NCBI RefSeq assembly: GCF_003628505.1
Contig: NZ_RBZP01000024.1
Coordinates: 1 to 52,832 of the forward strand
Source: Oceanobacillus halophilus
GTDB lineage: Bacteria; Bacillota; Bacilli; Bacillales; Amphibacillaceae
Length of the DNA: 52,832 nt
Direction of reading: 5' to 3'
The position numbers and the translations under genes are program-made. The notes under the pieces were generated by a model, which did not search any database, had not been told where the DNA came from, and was given only the letters and a program-made list of their open reading frames with translations. This document shows positions 36,090 through 44,879 of this stretch, in pieces. The first letter of the stretch is position 1. Each line of letters begins with the position of its first letter.

Positions 36090-37446
36090 ATTGAGCATCC
36101 CCACTATCACTTTTCTTTTCCATATAATTTAATTTATCTAAAACCTTGACGACCTCTTCCTTCGAATGATGATCCAACCAAACTCCACGCCTTTCTAGTT
36201 CTTTCCACAATTGTTTCAATTCTATTCTATCCTCTGTAATGGAAACAGCTACTAACATTAATAGTTGTTCCTGTGATAAGGAAAGAATGGTACCGAGTGG
36301 TCCACCATGTTTTCGGAAGAACTTCGATATAATAGCTTCGAAGGCTTTGGGGTAACGAGAGTTTACTTCGTTGGATATGCCTTTTTTTATGGCTTCAATA
36401 AAATCGCTGAATGCCATCTCCAATGTTTTATCCACTTTATATGCTTCTACAACGATATTGGTTTTTACGTGGTATACTTCAGAAAGCCATGCATATATGG
36501 ATTTAATGAATTGTCTTTCGGCTTCAGGTCCTGCTTCTGATAGTTTTTCTTTCAAGTCATGATAAAATTGATTGCGATCCGTCGAAAAGGTATTCATACC
36601 TAAAATGTTTAACGCATGTTCATGAGCAAAGAATCCTTCCATTTCACCTAATAACATTTTATTTCCATACCGATAACTATCACGCCATTTGGCTGCCTTC
36701 TCCCATTCCAAAAGATAATAGACAGGCTGAAGCTCTTCTCGATTAAATCCTGTTAGTTTATTCGTCTGTAAAATCAGTTGGGACATGGCTACAAACGTAT
36801 AATGAACCATTAGCAAGGATAGATGCCCGGCAAGAAAACTAGGGTTTTTGGCTAAATTCTCTAAATCTCGCATGAATTGTTCCCTAAGTTGTGGAAAGAG
36901 ACAGCGATAATAAGTCATACTGTTCTTCTGATTGGCAGTATCGCTTGTAGATAAATCAAGGATTTCTGTAATCAAATCCGAATCATCATGGTTCTGTAAA
37001 ATTGTCTGTAAGCGATCGATATTGTCACGGATAAACGTATCAAAGAAGAAACGAATTAAATCAATTTCCCCTTTTCGTTCATTCACATTATCCGTTAATG
37101 GAATACGCCCCAACTGTGTTAACGTGGTCACTTTTCCTTCTGTTAACTCCTTCACTTGGTCTTTTAGGAAATGAGTGAAAAGTGTTTTACTTTCATCATC
37201 CTGAAATTTCCCATCTGCAATAATATCATCGATGATGTCGTCACTCGTTGATACATGGACATCTTTTTCATTTACTTTACGGATCACTCCACCAGTAATC
37301 GCCGAAAAGCCTCTCTCAAATTTCGCCCGTTCTGGTTCCCTTGTTGGCAATGGAAGAACATACGTGATGGAACGTCTTTTAAACGTATATTTTCCATTTT
37401 TATTTATAAACTTATCAATCTTCTCTCTATCTAATAGATATTCCAT
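36070..37446 (-). CDS. dptG: DNA phosphorothioation-dependent restriction protein DptG
   Basis: The 458-residue protein is the middle subunit of the DptFGH restriction complex, recognised from operon position, size and its N-terminus (MEYLLDREKIDKFINKNGKYTFKRRS...). It is largely helical, has no nucleotide-binding motif, signal peptide or membrane segment, and is thought to bridge DptF and DptH. Its start lies one base after the dptF stop (TAACATG) with AAAGGTG inside dptF, and its end overlaps dptH, so the three are tightly coupled. Confidence 0.85.
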   Translation of the reverse strand: MEYLLDREKIDKFINKNGKYTFKRRSITYVLPLPTREPERAKFERGFSAITGGVIRKVNEKDVHVSTSDDIIDDIIADGKFQDDESKTLFTHFLKDQVKELTEGKVTTLTQLGRIPLTDNVNERKGEIDLIRFFFDTFIRDNIDRLQTILQNHDDSDLITEILDLSTSDTANQKNSMTYYRCLFPQLREQFMRDLENLAKNPSFLAGHLSLLMVHYTFVAMSQLILQTNKLTGFNREELQPVYYLLEWEKAAKWRDSYRYGNKMLLGEMEGFFAHEHALNILGMNTFSTDRNQFYHDLKEKLSEAGPEAERQFIKSIYAWLSEVYHVKTNIVVEAYKVDKTLEMAFSDFIEAIKKGISNEVNSRYPKAFEAIISKFFRKHGGPLGTILSLSQEQLLMLVAVSITEDRIELKQLWKELERRGVWLDHHSKEEVVKVLDKLNYMEKKSDSGDAQYVKNVL

Positions 37447-37447
37447 G

Positions 37448-39223
37448 TTACTTCACCTTTCCAACTTCATACTTCGATTTAGAAAAACGAGGCTTCTTCA
37501 CTTCTAACATCGTCCCATCTTGGCGATGAACGAGAAGTACGTTTGTTTTCTTGTCAGCAGATTTGACGATTCGATCATGAAACTCCGAAAACTGGAGTGC
37601 ATCTTGAATGTCTTGCCGGTTTGGTCTGTACCCTTCACTAATCTGCTTCAATAGAGCATATAATTTGTAATCCAACTCAAATAAAAAGGTTTGACCCTTT
37701 TGACTAAATCCCATTCTTAGAGATGGTGTAAATTGTTCCACTTCCTCTTTTCCTTCGGCCGAACCAAAAACCAGCTCGTCTATCTGTGGTTCCATATTGA
37801 TTTCCACCGCTAATCGGAAGGTCTTATTAGGAGAATCCACAAATACATACCTATCTTTTGGAGACCCTTTCCAAGCATAGACTGCCGTTTCAATCAACTC
37901 AAATAGTCTACCAATCTCATCCTCATCTCCATGATAAAAGGAGTACAGGAACTGAACAAACTCACGATAGGGCTTATCATAATCTTTTCGAAATAACAAA
38001 GCATGCTGACGAACTAGTAACCTGGAATACTCCATTTGTCGATTCTGCTTGTGCATGACATTCACTTGATTCCAAGCACCAATAGACACGCGCTCACCAA
38101 GTTCCTCGATGACATAATTAAGTGGTTCTGTTTTTAAGAGAAAATTCCCCACCAATTGATCTGTCGATTCTAATCGACGTTTCAATGGATCAATCTCATT
38201 TAGTGCAGCAAGTAATGGCGAACGATCCGGATATCCATACATTAGATTTGGTAACATGTCATTAACTTTTATAGAAGAATCATCTTTCACTAATGGATTT
38301 TGAACTGGAACAATAATTTCGTACAAAAAATTGTAAAATGTACGGGTAGAAATAAATACTTTCTTCTTAATCATGACCTCAATGAGTGATTGTACAATGG
38401 ATTCCTTTACTTCTTTTTGCTGTAATAAAAAATAATTATAATGAGCAGTAGTCTTTATCCCGTTCTCATCATCTTTTAACCAACTACGATAAAAAGGGTT
38501 ATTCGTATCCTGAATCGTAACCTTATCCATTAATTTTAAGAAAAAGGGCGATTTCGGGCCTTCCTCTGTTAAGACATATGGTTGAGAATCGGCAAAATTA
38601 AGCATGTAAAAAGCTTGATCCTGTTTAGTTCCCTGTTGTCCTTTTTTAAACACTCCAGATTGATCGATAAAATCACATAAAGCTTGAAATTTCCCTGCCT
38701 TTCGTTGAGAACTATAAAAATTATGTAAGACTCCTAGATTGATAGCAATCACCACATGCTGTTCAGGATGATTCCCATCATCAAATGGATCTAATACTTT
38801 CTCCAGTGTATCTAATGAGTTTTTATCTGGATCATAGGATTCCGTCGAGTCATTATGGACAAAAACATTCTGCATGAGATCTGCATGATTGTCTTTCATA
38901 TAGGCAAGTAAATGACTTTTCCCATCACCGACACTCCCACATAAAAGAATCAGACTAGGATTTCCACTACCTTTTAGTTGGGTTAAAATTTTTCCCAATT
39001 CTTTTTGGATGTCTCTTTCAACATGCATGTATCTACGAAGTTCTCCAAATGACCGTGCATTTACAACTGATTCCTTTGAAGACGATTGCAATACTTGTAA
39101 AGTAGTTTCAAACTTACTTTCTTTCTCCGTTATACGATTATCGGAATGATTTAAATTTTCACTTGTAACTATTGTTGATGGTCCCTTAACATTTAAGCCT
39201 TCCCAAGCTGTGTCTTTCTTCAT
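37448..39223 (-). CDS. dptF: DNA phosphorothioation-dependent restriction protein DptF
   Basis: The 591-residue protein carries a P-loop LLCGSVGDGKSHLLAYMKD at residues 94-112 and NLGVLHNF-type text near 165, as in DptF/DndF ATPases. The N-terminus reads SSSKESVVNARSFGELRRYMHVERDIQKEL. It is first in the dptFGH operon, behind GGAG and a strong sigma-A promoter. DptF is needed with G and H for restriction of unmodified DNA. In characterised systems the restriction genes are kept safe by dndBCDE-made phosphorothioates; those genes are not in this window. Confidence 0.85.
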   Translation of the reverse strand: MKKDTAWEGLNVKGPSTIVTSENLNHSDNRITEKESKFETTLQVLQSSSKESVVNARSFGELRRYMHVERDIQKELGKILTQLKGSGNPSLILLCGSVGDGKSHLLAYMKDNHADLMQNVFVHNDSTESYDPDKNSLDTLEKVLDPFDDGNHPEQHVVIAINLGVLHNFYSSQRKAGKFQALCDFIDQSGVFKKGQQGTKQDQAFYMLNFADSQPYVLTEEGPKSPFFLKLMDKVTIQDTNNPFYRSWLKDDENGIKTTAHYNYFLLQQKEVKESIVQSLIEVMIKKKVFISTRTFYNFLYEIIVPVQNPLVKDDSSIKVNDMLPNLMYGYPDRSPLLAALNEIDPLKRRLESTDQLVGNFLLKTEPLNYVIEELGERVSIGAWNQVNVMHKQNRQMEYSRLLVRQHALLFRKDYDKPYREFVQFLYSFYHGDEDEIGRLFELIETAVYAWKGSPKDRYVFVDSPNKTFRLAVEINMEPQIDELVFGSAEGKEEVEQFTPSLRMGFSQKGQTFLFELDYKLYALLKQISEGYRPNRQDIQDALQFSEFHDRIVKSADKKTNVLLVHRQDGTMLEVKKPRFSKSKYEVGKVK

Positions 39224-39261
39224 GGTTCCATTCTCCTTTTTTACGTCCTATCTATATCCTT

Positions 39262-39290
39262 ATTATATAGTTTATTAGTTTTATTCACAA
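39262..39290 (-). promoter_or_regulatory. Sigma-A promoter of dptFGH
   Basis: On the minus strand TTGTGA (39290-39285) and a perfect TATAAT (39267-39262) are spaced by 17 bases. The dptF start lies about 40 bases downstream. Confidence 0.75.
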
Positions 39291-39292
39291 AG

Positions 39293-39327
39293 GACCTGAC
39301 TAATTTTTAGTAATTTAAGGTCAGGTC
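39293..39327. promoter_or_regulatory. Inverted repeat beside the dptF promoter, candidate operator
   Basis: GACCTGAC (39293-39300) and GTCAGGTC (39320-39327) are perfect inverted repeats, spaced by 19 bases, starting two bases upstream of the -35 box. Phosphorothioate clusters are often repressed by DndB-type proteins; none is encoded here. The arms also resemble the dispersed palindromic repeat, so this may be a decayed copy. Confidence 0.4.
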
Positions 39328-39384
39328 ATATAATGATTTATAAATATTTACACAGTCAGTCCGCAGAAAATGAATAAAAAAACA

Positions 39385-39433
39385 GGATCAGCCCCCGCTT
39401 CTCTATTACTCTTGAAAAGTGACGGACTAATCC
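39385..39433 (+). repeat. Palindromic repeat, copy 7
   Basis: GGATCAGCCCCCGCTTCTCTATTACTC...AGTGACGGACTAATCC. Same orientation as the others. Confidence 0.75.
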
Positions 39434-39580
39434 TTCTTCCCCAATTTAATTTATTGGCACACCTCAGTATTCTTCACATATAAAATTCAAAATTCAGTAA
39501 GATTAACGAACCACTCTGCTATAATAAAATTACGCAATTAATCTTTTAACTTTTTAATCCATAAAAAGGAGAACCAACCT

Positions 39581-40096
39581 ATGAATTTTAAATCAATGGA
39601 TTCGCTTCAACCAATTGTTAATGTAGTAAACGAGGCAGGGGTAGCTTTACATGATAAAACAAGAACAAGTATAAATAGTCCTTTAGGGGACGTCATATCC
39701 GGAGCATTAGGCGCTGGTTTAGGTGGTGCTGGTTCTTTTGCCGCTCTTTATGGGTTGGGAACTGCTGGACTTAGTGCAGTCGGAATTACTTCAGGATTAG
39801 CCACAGCTGGTGGTATCGTTGGCGGCGGAATGGCAGCGGGAGTATTTGTACTTGCAGCTCCGGTAGCGATTCTTGCAGGTGGTGGCGTAGCATGGAACGC
39901 GAAACGAAGAAAGAAAAAACTGAAACAAGAAAAAGAACGGCTATATCAGGAAGCGCTAAGAAAGCATGATGCGATTATTAAAGCATTAAAGGAAGAAGTA
40001 AATACAACGAAAGAAAGAGCGGACCATCTGAATGGGTTAAATATCTTATTACAGCAAGCGATTAGGGAATTAAAAGCAGATTTAGGAGTAGAGTAG
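39581..40096 (+). CDS. Glycine-zipper membrane protein with coiled-coil tail (module gene 1)
   Basis: The product is 171 residues. Residues 37-104 are an uninterrupted Gly/Ala-rich hydrophobic stretch (GALGAGLGGAGSFAALYGLG and on to VAILAGGGVAW) long enough for two to three membrane helices packed by glycine zippers. Then comes a basic stop (KRRKKKLKQEK) and an amphipathic coiled coil to the end. No signal peptide. The build, short soluble N-terminus, glycine-zipper helices and charged tail, is what pore-forming or membrane-disrupting effectors look like, but no family is recognised. AAGGAG nine bases before ATG. Its stop TAG touches the ATG of the next gene. Confidence 0.7.
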   Translation: MNFKSMDSLQPIVNVVNEAGVALHDKTRTSINSPLGDVISGALGAGLGGAGSFAALYGLGTAGLSAVGITSGLATAGGIVGGGMAAGVFVLAAPVAILAGGGVAWNAKRRKKKLKQEKERLYQEALRKHDAIIKALKEEVNTTKERADHLNGLNILLQQAIRELKADLGVE

Positions 40097-41446
40097 ATGG
40101 GGAAATTTAAATACTCAGAGCCTGAAAAAGAAATAAACAAGGTCTTAAAACATCATGATGATCTTCTAAAAAGCATCCCTTCACTTGATGCAGATCATAC
40201 AACAATGAATGAAAGCATTGCTTCAAGTGAAGCACTTCTAAAGGGTCTAGGACTGGGTCATAAGATCGGACATGATAAAAGCATCCAAAAACAAAAGAAA
40301 ACGATACAAATCCCATCATGGGAAGATGTACGTAAAGATGCCAGTATATCTCAAGAAGATGTAGATTTACGATCACTGTTTACAGAAGAAGAGTTAGTAT
40401 CCAATGAACGATACTTAAAACACTTAAGAGATGACTTTAATCATATTCACCGATTAGATGCAGTCGATTACTCCATCTGTGTTGCTGCAGGGATTTTAGC
40501 TGCAGCTGTAGATATTTTTTTAGTTGGATTTCCTGAAAAAACCAAAAATGGCATAAGTGCAGGTCCACTTTCGAATTACATGAGGGAAAAATTCGATGAG
40601 GCAATTCCTGCAGATAAAATAAAGCAATTGGAAAGGCAGTTTAAAGTCCCCTATGATGCTTCCACCAACTATCACTTAAATGAATATGTGGATGGTTTAA
40701 GCAGTTGGTTTCATCGCTATCATTCATTGGGCCATGACCCAATACTTGGGTTTATTTTTGGAGTCTTCGATATTCTGAACGGAAGATTTACTGCAATAGA
40801 CAAGAATGGAAAAATCATTTCTCAACTAGTTGGAGATGCACCTGAAGGCATGACCATATTCCAGGCAATTGGCCAAGTCTTTGGACATATGAAGTCTGAT
40901 GTGAACACCTCCATGGGCCTACCTGCACCCATGATGACGTTATTTAATATGCTACAATTCGGATCCATTGGTGAAGAAAAACTATCTATCGCAGAAGTGG
41001 CAAGGGGAATGTATGCAGAAGGATATGATTTTAAACATTTCTGTTCCATGTCTATTCCTACGATGCTAATCGAGGTTATTGTTAGGGTGTCGTATTGTAT
41101 AAAGAGATTAAAAGAAGGACATCGTCTAAAAGAATCGATTCCGATTAATGGGATTCGTAGGAAAAAACCGAAACTCCAAACCATGCTGTTTATTTCTCAT
41201 ACGATAAGTTCAGCCGTAAACGGTGGAAAAGTTTACTTCACACAAAATCCTTTAGCAATCAATTATAAGGAATGGCTGGCTTTTGCCAAATATTCTATTT
41301 CCCAAATGAAATGGTCTCTCTATGAAAAACCTAACCTAAGAAATGCTTATGTAGATGGAAAACTAAAGGAAGAATGGGAAAGTCTTCACTTGATGATAAA
41401 TGACACATGGGCTTCCATGGAGAGGGATTATATAGTTATTAAATAA
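40097..41446 (+). CDS. Hypothetical partner protein of the glycine-zipper gene (module gene 2)
   Basis: The 449-residue protein is not recognised. Residues 1-90 are charged and helical. Residues about 118-142 (DYSICVAAGILAAAVDIFLVGFP) could span or dip into the membrane. A central block with clustered histidines follows (WFHRYHSLGHDPILGFIFGVFDILNG, about 208-234), then FGHMKSD, and a C-terminal helical region with SHTISSAVNGGKVYFTQNPLAINY. The H-x2-H-x3-HD cluster might bind metal or form a hydrolase site, which is speculative. It begins on the base after the stop of gene 1, with GGAG inside that gene, so the two products are made together. The pair sits back to back with dptFGH in a defence island. 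Confidence 0.65.
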   Translation: MGKFKYSEPEKEINKVLKHHDDLLKSIPSLDADHTTMNESIASSEALLKGLGLGHKIGHDKSIQKQKKTIQIPSWEDVRKDASISQEDVDLRSLFTEEELVSNERYLKHLRDDFNHIHRLDAVDYSICVAAGILAAAVDIFLVGFPEKTKNGISAGPLSNYMREKFDEAIPADKIKQLERQFKVPYDASTNYHLNEYVDGLSSWFHRYHSLGHDPILGFIFGVFDILNGRFTAIDKNGKIISQLVGDAPEGMTIFQAIGQVFGHMKSDVNTSMGLPAPMMTLFNMLQFGSIGEEKLSIAEVARGMYAEGYDFKHFCSMSIPTMLIEVIVRVSYCIKRLKEGHRLKESIPINGIRRKKPKLQTMLFISHTISSAVNGGKVYFTQNPLAINYKEWLAFAKYSISQMKWSLYEKPNLRNAYVDGKLKEEWESLHLMINDTWASMERDYIVIK

Positions 41447-41459
41447 GTGGTTGATATAT

Positions 41460-41509
41460 GTCAGTCCCCTACTTCTCTATCCCTTTAGTAAAGTGAGGAC
41501 TGACCTTTT
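41460..41509 (+). repeat. Palindromic repeat, copy 8 (terminator-like)
   Basis: GTCAGTCCCCTACTTCTCTATCCCTTTAGTAAAGTGAGGACTGACC then TTTT. It lies 14 bases behind the two-gene module and can serve as its terminator. Confidence 0.8.
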
Positions 41510-41519
41510 CTCCTGCTTC

Positions 41520-41612
41520 TTAACCAACTCTTTTATTTAATTCTCTCGCTACCCGTTTTCCATCTACAAATACCTCTATAATCGCAAGTAATAATTTAAT
41601 AGTTTTTTTCAT
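41520..41612 (-). CDS. Possible 30-residue basic small protein
   Basis: ATG at 41612 is preceded by AGGAAGAGGT at normal spacing. The frame reads MKKTIKLLLAIIEVFVDGKR and ends ...ELNKRVG. It has a short amphipathic or membrane-associating N-terminus and a basic tail. The good ribosome binding site favours translation; no homologue is known to me. It lies between luxS and the two-gene module, on the luxS strand. Confidence 0.35.
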   Translation of the reverse strand: MKKTIKLLLAIIEVFVDGKRVARELNKRVG

Positions 41613-41820
41613 GCCATACCTCTTCCTAATCTAGATATTTATTATTATTATTATTTATCTACAAAAGAAAGAAGTTTTAAACTACCAAATTGATTTTCAT
41701 AGACTAATTCCTCATACTGACTTCTATTAATGGACCAGAAAAATAGCCCCCACCATGCTAAAATCACAACAAAATCAGGGTCTAAATCTATTCAACGTAT
41801 CTCTGAAAGTTTGAAACCCA

Positions 41821-42294
41821 TTATGCCTCTACTACAAAAACATCTTTCCATTCATCACGTTTGGCAAGCATTTCTCTTGTAAGCTCTTTGGCACCTTCTA
41901 AACTATGACTAGCTGCCCAACCACACTGAACTTCATTACATGCTGGGACCTCTTTCGCTTCTAGTACATCTTTTAATGTCGCCTCAATGGCATCGAATAC
42001 AGCATGGTCATCCTCTTCATTAAGAACCGTTACATAGTATCCAGTTTGACAACCCATTGGACTTAAATCCACTACACTACTATGGTGATTACGAATTAAT
42101 TCAGCCATCAAATGCTCTAAAGAATGCAGGGCAGGCATTTCCATATGCGCCTGATTCGGTTGTTTAAAACGGAGGTCATATTTGTTAATGACGTCTCCTT
42201 TTTCTCCTTTTGTTACACCAGCTAAGCGGACATAAGGTGCACTCACTTTTGTGTGATCCAAATTAAAGCTTTCTACATTCATTTTTTTCGTCAT
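41821..42294 (-). CDS. luxS: S-ribosylhomocysteine lyase LuxS
   Basis: The product is 157 residues, the normal length, from ATG 42294, which has AGGAG nine bases upstream; a longer in-frame start at 42315 would place the ribosome binding site inside the gene. The metal-binding HSLEH motif is present, with MGCQTGYY (catalytic Cys) and [12 protein letters not shown]. LuxS splits S-ribosylhomocysteine to homocysteine and DPD, the precursor of autoinducer 2, in the activated methyl cycle. It is the last gene of a SAM-riboswitch operon, which fits its role in methionine recycling. Confidence 0.95.
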   Translation of the reverse strand: MTKKMNVESFNLDHTKVSAPYVRLAGVTKGEKGDVINKYDLRFKQPNQAHMEMPALHSLEHLMAELIRNHHSSVVDLSPMGCQTGYYVTVLNEEDDHAVFDAIEATLKDVLEAKEVPACNEVQCGWAASHSLEGAKELTREMLAKRDEWKDVFVVEA

Positions 42295-42330
42295 AATTAT
42301 CCACTCCTGTGTCATTTTTTATAATAATGA

Positions 42331-43650
42331 TTAAGCTATCTTTTCTTTTGATTGTTTGTCATTCGTATCTTTAAATCGTGGGAATCCAGCTAATATGGCA
42401 ATCGTGCCACAGATCCCAAGTGCAATCGGGTAAAAGGAATACGGCAGAATACTGATTGGCGAAATAGCTGCTAATCCCGATACTACTAGCATCTGTCCGC
42501 CATAAGGGACAAGCCCTTGGAAACACCCTGCAAAGATATCGAGAATACTTGCTGATTTTCTTGGATCAATATTGTATTCATCGGCAATATTTTTCGCTAA
42601 TGGTCCGGTTGCCACAATGGATATCGTATTATTTGCCGTAGCAATATCGGTTGCACTGACTAAGCCTGCAATTCCAAATTCGGCACCTTTTTTGGTTTTA
42701 ATCCTACTCGTAACAAAGTTTAGCAACCACTGAATCCCACCATTATGTTGGATGATTCCAATCATCCCACCAATTAAGAGGGCGACAACTGCTAAATCTT
42801 CCATATTGATGATGCCTTGTGAAACAGCCTGGATAAATCCAGATAAAGTGTAGGACCCATCGACTAAACCAATAATACCAGCAAAAATGGTTCCTCCAAG
42901 AAGGACAATCATTACATTGACCCCAGCTATTGCTGCGATTAAAACAGCGATATAAGGAATTACTTTGATGATATCATAGGAAAAATCGCCAAGTGTATCT
43001 ACCTTCGTTCCACTCGTAATAACCCATAGAAGGATCGCAGTAACAATTGCACCAGGTAGGACGATGAGAAAGTTGGTTTTAAATTTATCACTCATTTTTG
43101 TCCCTTGGGTGCGAACGGCTGAAATCGTTGTATCTGAAATGACAGAAAGGTTATCACCAAACATCGCTCCACCAATGACAGTTCCCATTGCTAAAGCCAT
43201 CGGAATGCCAGTTTGTTCCGCAATACCGATTCCGATTGGTGCAAGTGCCGCAACCGTCCCCATCGACGTACCCATCGATACGGAAATGAAGCAACCAACA
43301 ATAAATAATCCTACCATTAATAGATTACTTGGAATGAACGATAATCCCAAATTCACGGTTGCATCCACGGCACCCATGCCTCTTGCAGTTTCAGCAAATG
43401 CTCCTGCTAGAATAAAAATCACCACGAGTAACATGATGTTCGGATGGCCAGCACCTTTGGCAAAAGTCTCGACTTTGTTTGTTAACTTTTCCTTTCTGTT
43501 CATGGCGAGTGCGATTGCAGAGGCGATAATAATCGCTACGTTTAATGGCATATTGGAGAAATCTCCGGTAATAATTCCTGTTCCAACAAATAGTAAAACA
43601 AAAACAATTAGTGGAAATAGTGCTATCAAGTTTCCTTTTTGTTCATTCAT
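42331..43650 (-). CDS. NhaC-superfamily transporter, probably MetT-like methionine transporter
   Basis: The 439-residue membrane protein has about 11-12 helices and NhaC-type motifs: FISVSMGTSMGTVAALAPIG, GAMFGDNLSVISDTTI and ATDIATANNTIS near the second repeat. By family alone it is a Na+/H+ antiporter. Its place between a SAM riboswitch and luxS points to sulfur amino acid uptake: the predicted methionine transporter MetT belongs to this superfamily and is often S-box controlled. The two genes flanking it are 36-38 bases away, so the operon is compact. Substrate assignment is inference from regulation. Confidence 0.8.
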   Translation of the reverse strand: MNEQKGNLIALFPLIVFVLLFVGTGIITGDFSNMPLNVAIIIASAIALAMNRKEKLTNKVETFAKGAGHPNIMLLVVIFILAGAFAETARGMGAVDATVNLGLSFIPSNLLMVGLFIVGCFISVSMGTSMGTVAALAPIGIGIAEQTGIPMALAMGTVIGGAMFGDNLSVISDTTISAVRTQGTKMSDKFKTNFLIVLPGAIVTAILLWVITSGTKVDTLGDFSYDIIKVIPYIAVLIAAIAGVNVMIVLLGGTIFAGIIGLVDGSYTLSGFIQAVSQGIINMEDLAVVALLIGGMIGIIQHNGGIQWLLNFVTSRIKTKKGAEFGIAGLVSATDIATANNTISIVATGPLAKNIADEYNIDPRKSASILDIFAGCFQGLVPYGGQMLVVSGLAAISPISILPYSFYPIALGICGTIAILAGFPRFKDTNDKQSKEKIA

Positions 43651-43688
43651 ACGAACTTCTTCCCTTCGAAAAATAATTAATCCATGTA

Positions 43689-44453
43689 TTAGTTCATTGT
43701 CATCCCGCCAGTTACATTGATTCCTTGACCTGTCATGTAATCCGAGTAGGTTGAAGCCAAGAAGATAACAACATGGGCGATATCTTGTGGCACGGCTGTT
43801 CTACCCAATGGAATTTGATGATTATCCTCCTGCCTAATGTCTTCCGCTTCAAGCCCGCGTAATCTTCCGCCAATTTCCCTTTCCGTATGTTTCATCGTCG
43901 TTTCTACGATTCCAGGGCAAACGGCATTGACATTGATCTGATCCTTTGCTAATTCGATGGCTGCCACTTTTGTCATCCCTAAAACAGCGTGTTTGGAAGC
44001 CACATAACTTCCCATTAGGCGATAGCCATTTTTCCCGGCTTGAGAAGCTAGATTAATAATCTTGCCACCTTCTCCTTGGGCTTGTAATACTTTCGCAACT
44101 GCTTGTGTACACAGGTAAACGCCTTTAGCATTGACGTCCATTGTCTTATCCCAATCCGCTTCCTTTATATCAACAAAATAATCCATGGTTGAGATACCTG
44201 CATTATTGACGAGAATATCAACCCTGCCAAAATGATTGACGGTCCTTTCTACCATGGCCTCAACCTGTTCCGAGTTAGAAACATCCGCTTGTACATATAG
44301 CATGTTTTCTGTTGATTCTTCCGTTACCGGAGCCATATCCACGACAGTAACCTGTGCCCCGCAATCCAGTAATGCATCGACAATAGCTTTCCCAATGCCG
44401 TTCGCTCCACCTGTTACAATCGCAGCCTTTCCCCTAAGATCCATAGCATACAT
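43689..44453 (-). CDS. SDR-family oxidoreductase in the SAM-riboswitch operon
   Basis: The 254-residue classical short-chain dehydrogenase has VTGGANGIGKAI near residue 14, NNAG near 90, the catalytic Ser in NLASQAGKNG and Y-x3-K in SYVASKHAV. VVDMAP after the second strand suggests NAD. Close relatives by look are sugar alcohol dehydrogenases. Control by a SAM riboswitch, with luxS in the same operon, suggests a substrate from the methyl or methylthioribose/pentose side of methionine metabolism, which would be new to me for this family. AAAGGAAG precedes the ATG. Confidence 0.85.
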   Translation of the reverse strand: MYAMDLRGKAAIVTGGANGIGKAIVDALLDCGAQVTVVDMAPVTEESTENMLYVQADVSNSEQVEAMVERTVNHFGRVDILVNNAGISTMDYFVDIKEADWDKTMDVNAKGVYLCTQAVAKVLQAQGEGGKIINLASQAGKNGYRLMGSYVASKHAVLGMTKVAAIELAKDQINVNAVCPGIVETTMKHTEREIGGRLRGLEAEDIRQEDNHQIPLGRTAVPQDIAHVVIFLASTYSDYMTGQGINVTGGMTMN

Positions 44454-44502
44454 CGAAGTCTTCCTTTCTCCTCTAGTTGTTCGTTTATTTAACCAACAAA
44501 AT

Positions 44503-44529
44503 AACCTCTTCTTTAAGTAAGAAGAGGTT
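44503..44529 (-). terminator. Riboswitch-controlled terminator (attenuator)
   Basis: AACCTCTTCTT and AAGAAGAGGTT form a perfect 11-bp stem, followed on the minus strand by ATTTTG. Its 5' arm is complementary to TAAGAAGAG at the 3' end of the aptamer P1 helix, so the two structures exclude each other. Confidence 0.85.
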
Positions 44530-44553
44530 TAGAAACAAAGTTCAAATACTCTT

Positions 44554-44652
44554 CTTATCTTTAAGCATGACGCTTCTGGAATTGGCACATTACTTTTAAA
44601 AAAGCTGTTGCCGAGGCTTCGTAGGGCCAGTCCCTCCACCTCTCTGGATAAG
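44554..44652 (-). promoter_or_regulatory. SAM-I (S-box) riboswitch aptamer
   Basis: The minus strand carries the S-box core in order: CTTATC (P1 5'), AGAGAGGTGGAGGGACTGGC, CCTACGAAGCC, CGGCAAC, then GGTGCCAATTCC-like TGTGCCAATTCCAGAAGC, and GATAAG (P1 3'). All conserved blocks are present. With SAM bound, P1 forms and the terminator at 44503-44529 stops transcription; without it the P1 3' strand forms an antiterminator. It controls the SDR, MetT-like and luxS genes. Confidence 0.95.
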
Positions 44653-44682
44653 AATAATAATCATATGTAATTGGTTGGATTA

Positions 44683-44711
44683 ATTTTACATTAGAAACAA
44701 TAAATAATCAA
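44683..44711 (-). promoter_or_regulatory. Sigma-A promoter of the S-box operon
   Basis: On the minus strand TTGATT (44711-44706) and TAAAAT (44688-44683) are spaced by 17 bases, about 30 bases upstream of the aptamer. Confidence 0.65.
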
Positions 44712-44879
44712 CATTTTTTTCAAAATTCATTATTAATAGGTTAATTAAATATTACTAAAATAATCTGCTAGCGTTGTTTAATGACTCTTTTACATTGATT
44801 AAGCTCTAATTTAATGGTTGCTAATTTAGCCTATTATTTATACGATGAGATTTACACAAGCTATTAAGGTCGAATTGGA

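Larger units (their letters stand above)
39224..39580. other. Divergent region between dptF and the two-gene module
   Basis: It contains the dptF promoter and its flanking inverted repeat, palindromic repeat copy 7 (39385-39433) and the upstream region of the plus-strand module. No gene. Confidence 0.5.

Noticed and set aside
30855..39223. Complete dnd/dpt phosphorothioate system
   Set aside because: I looked on both sides for dndB-E (cysteine desulfurase, PAPS-reductase-like, SMC-like ATPase) and found none within the window.
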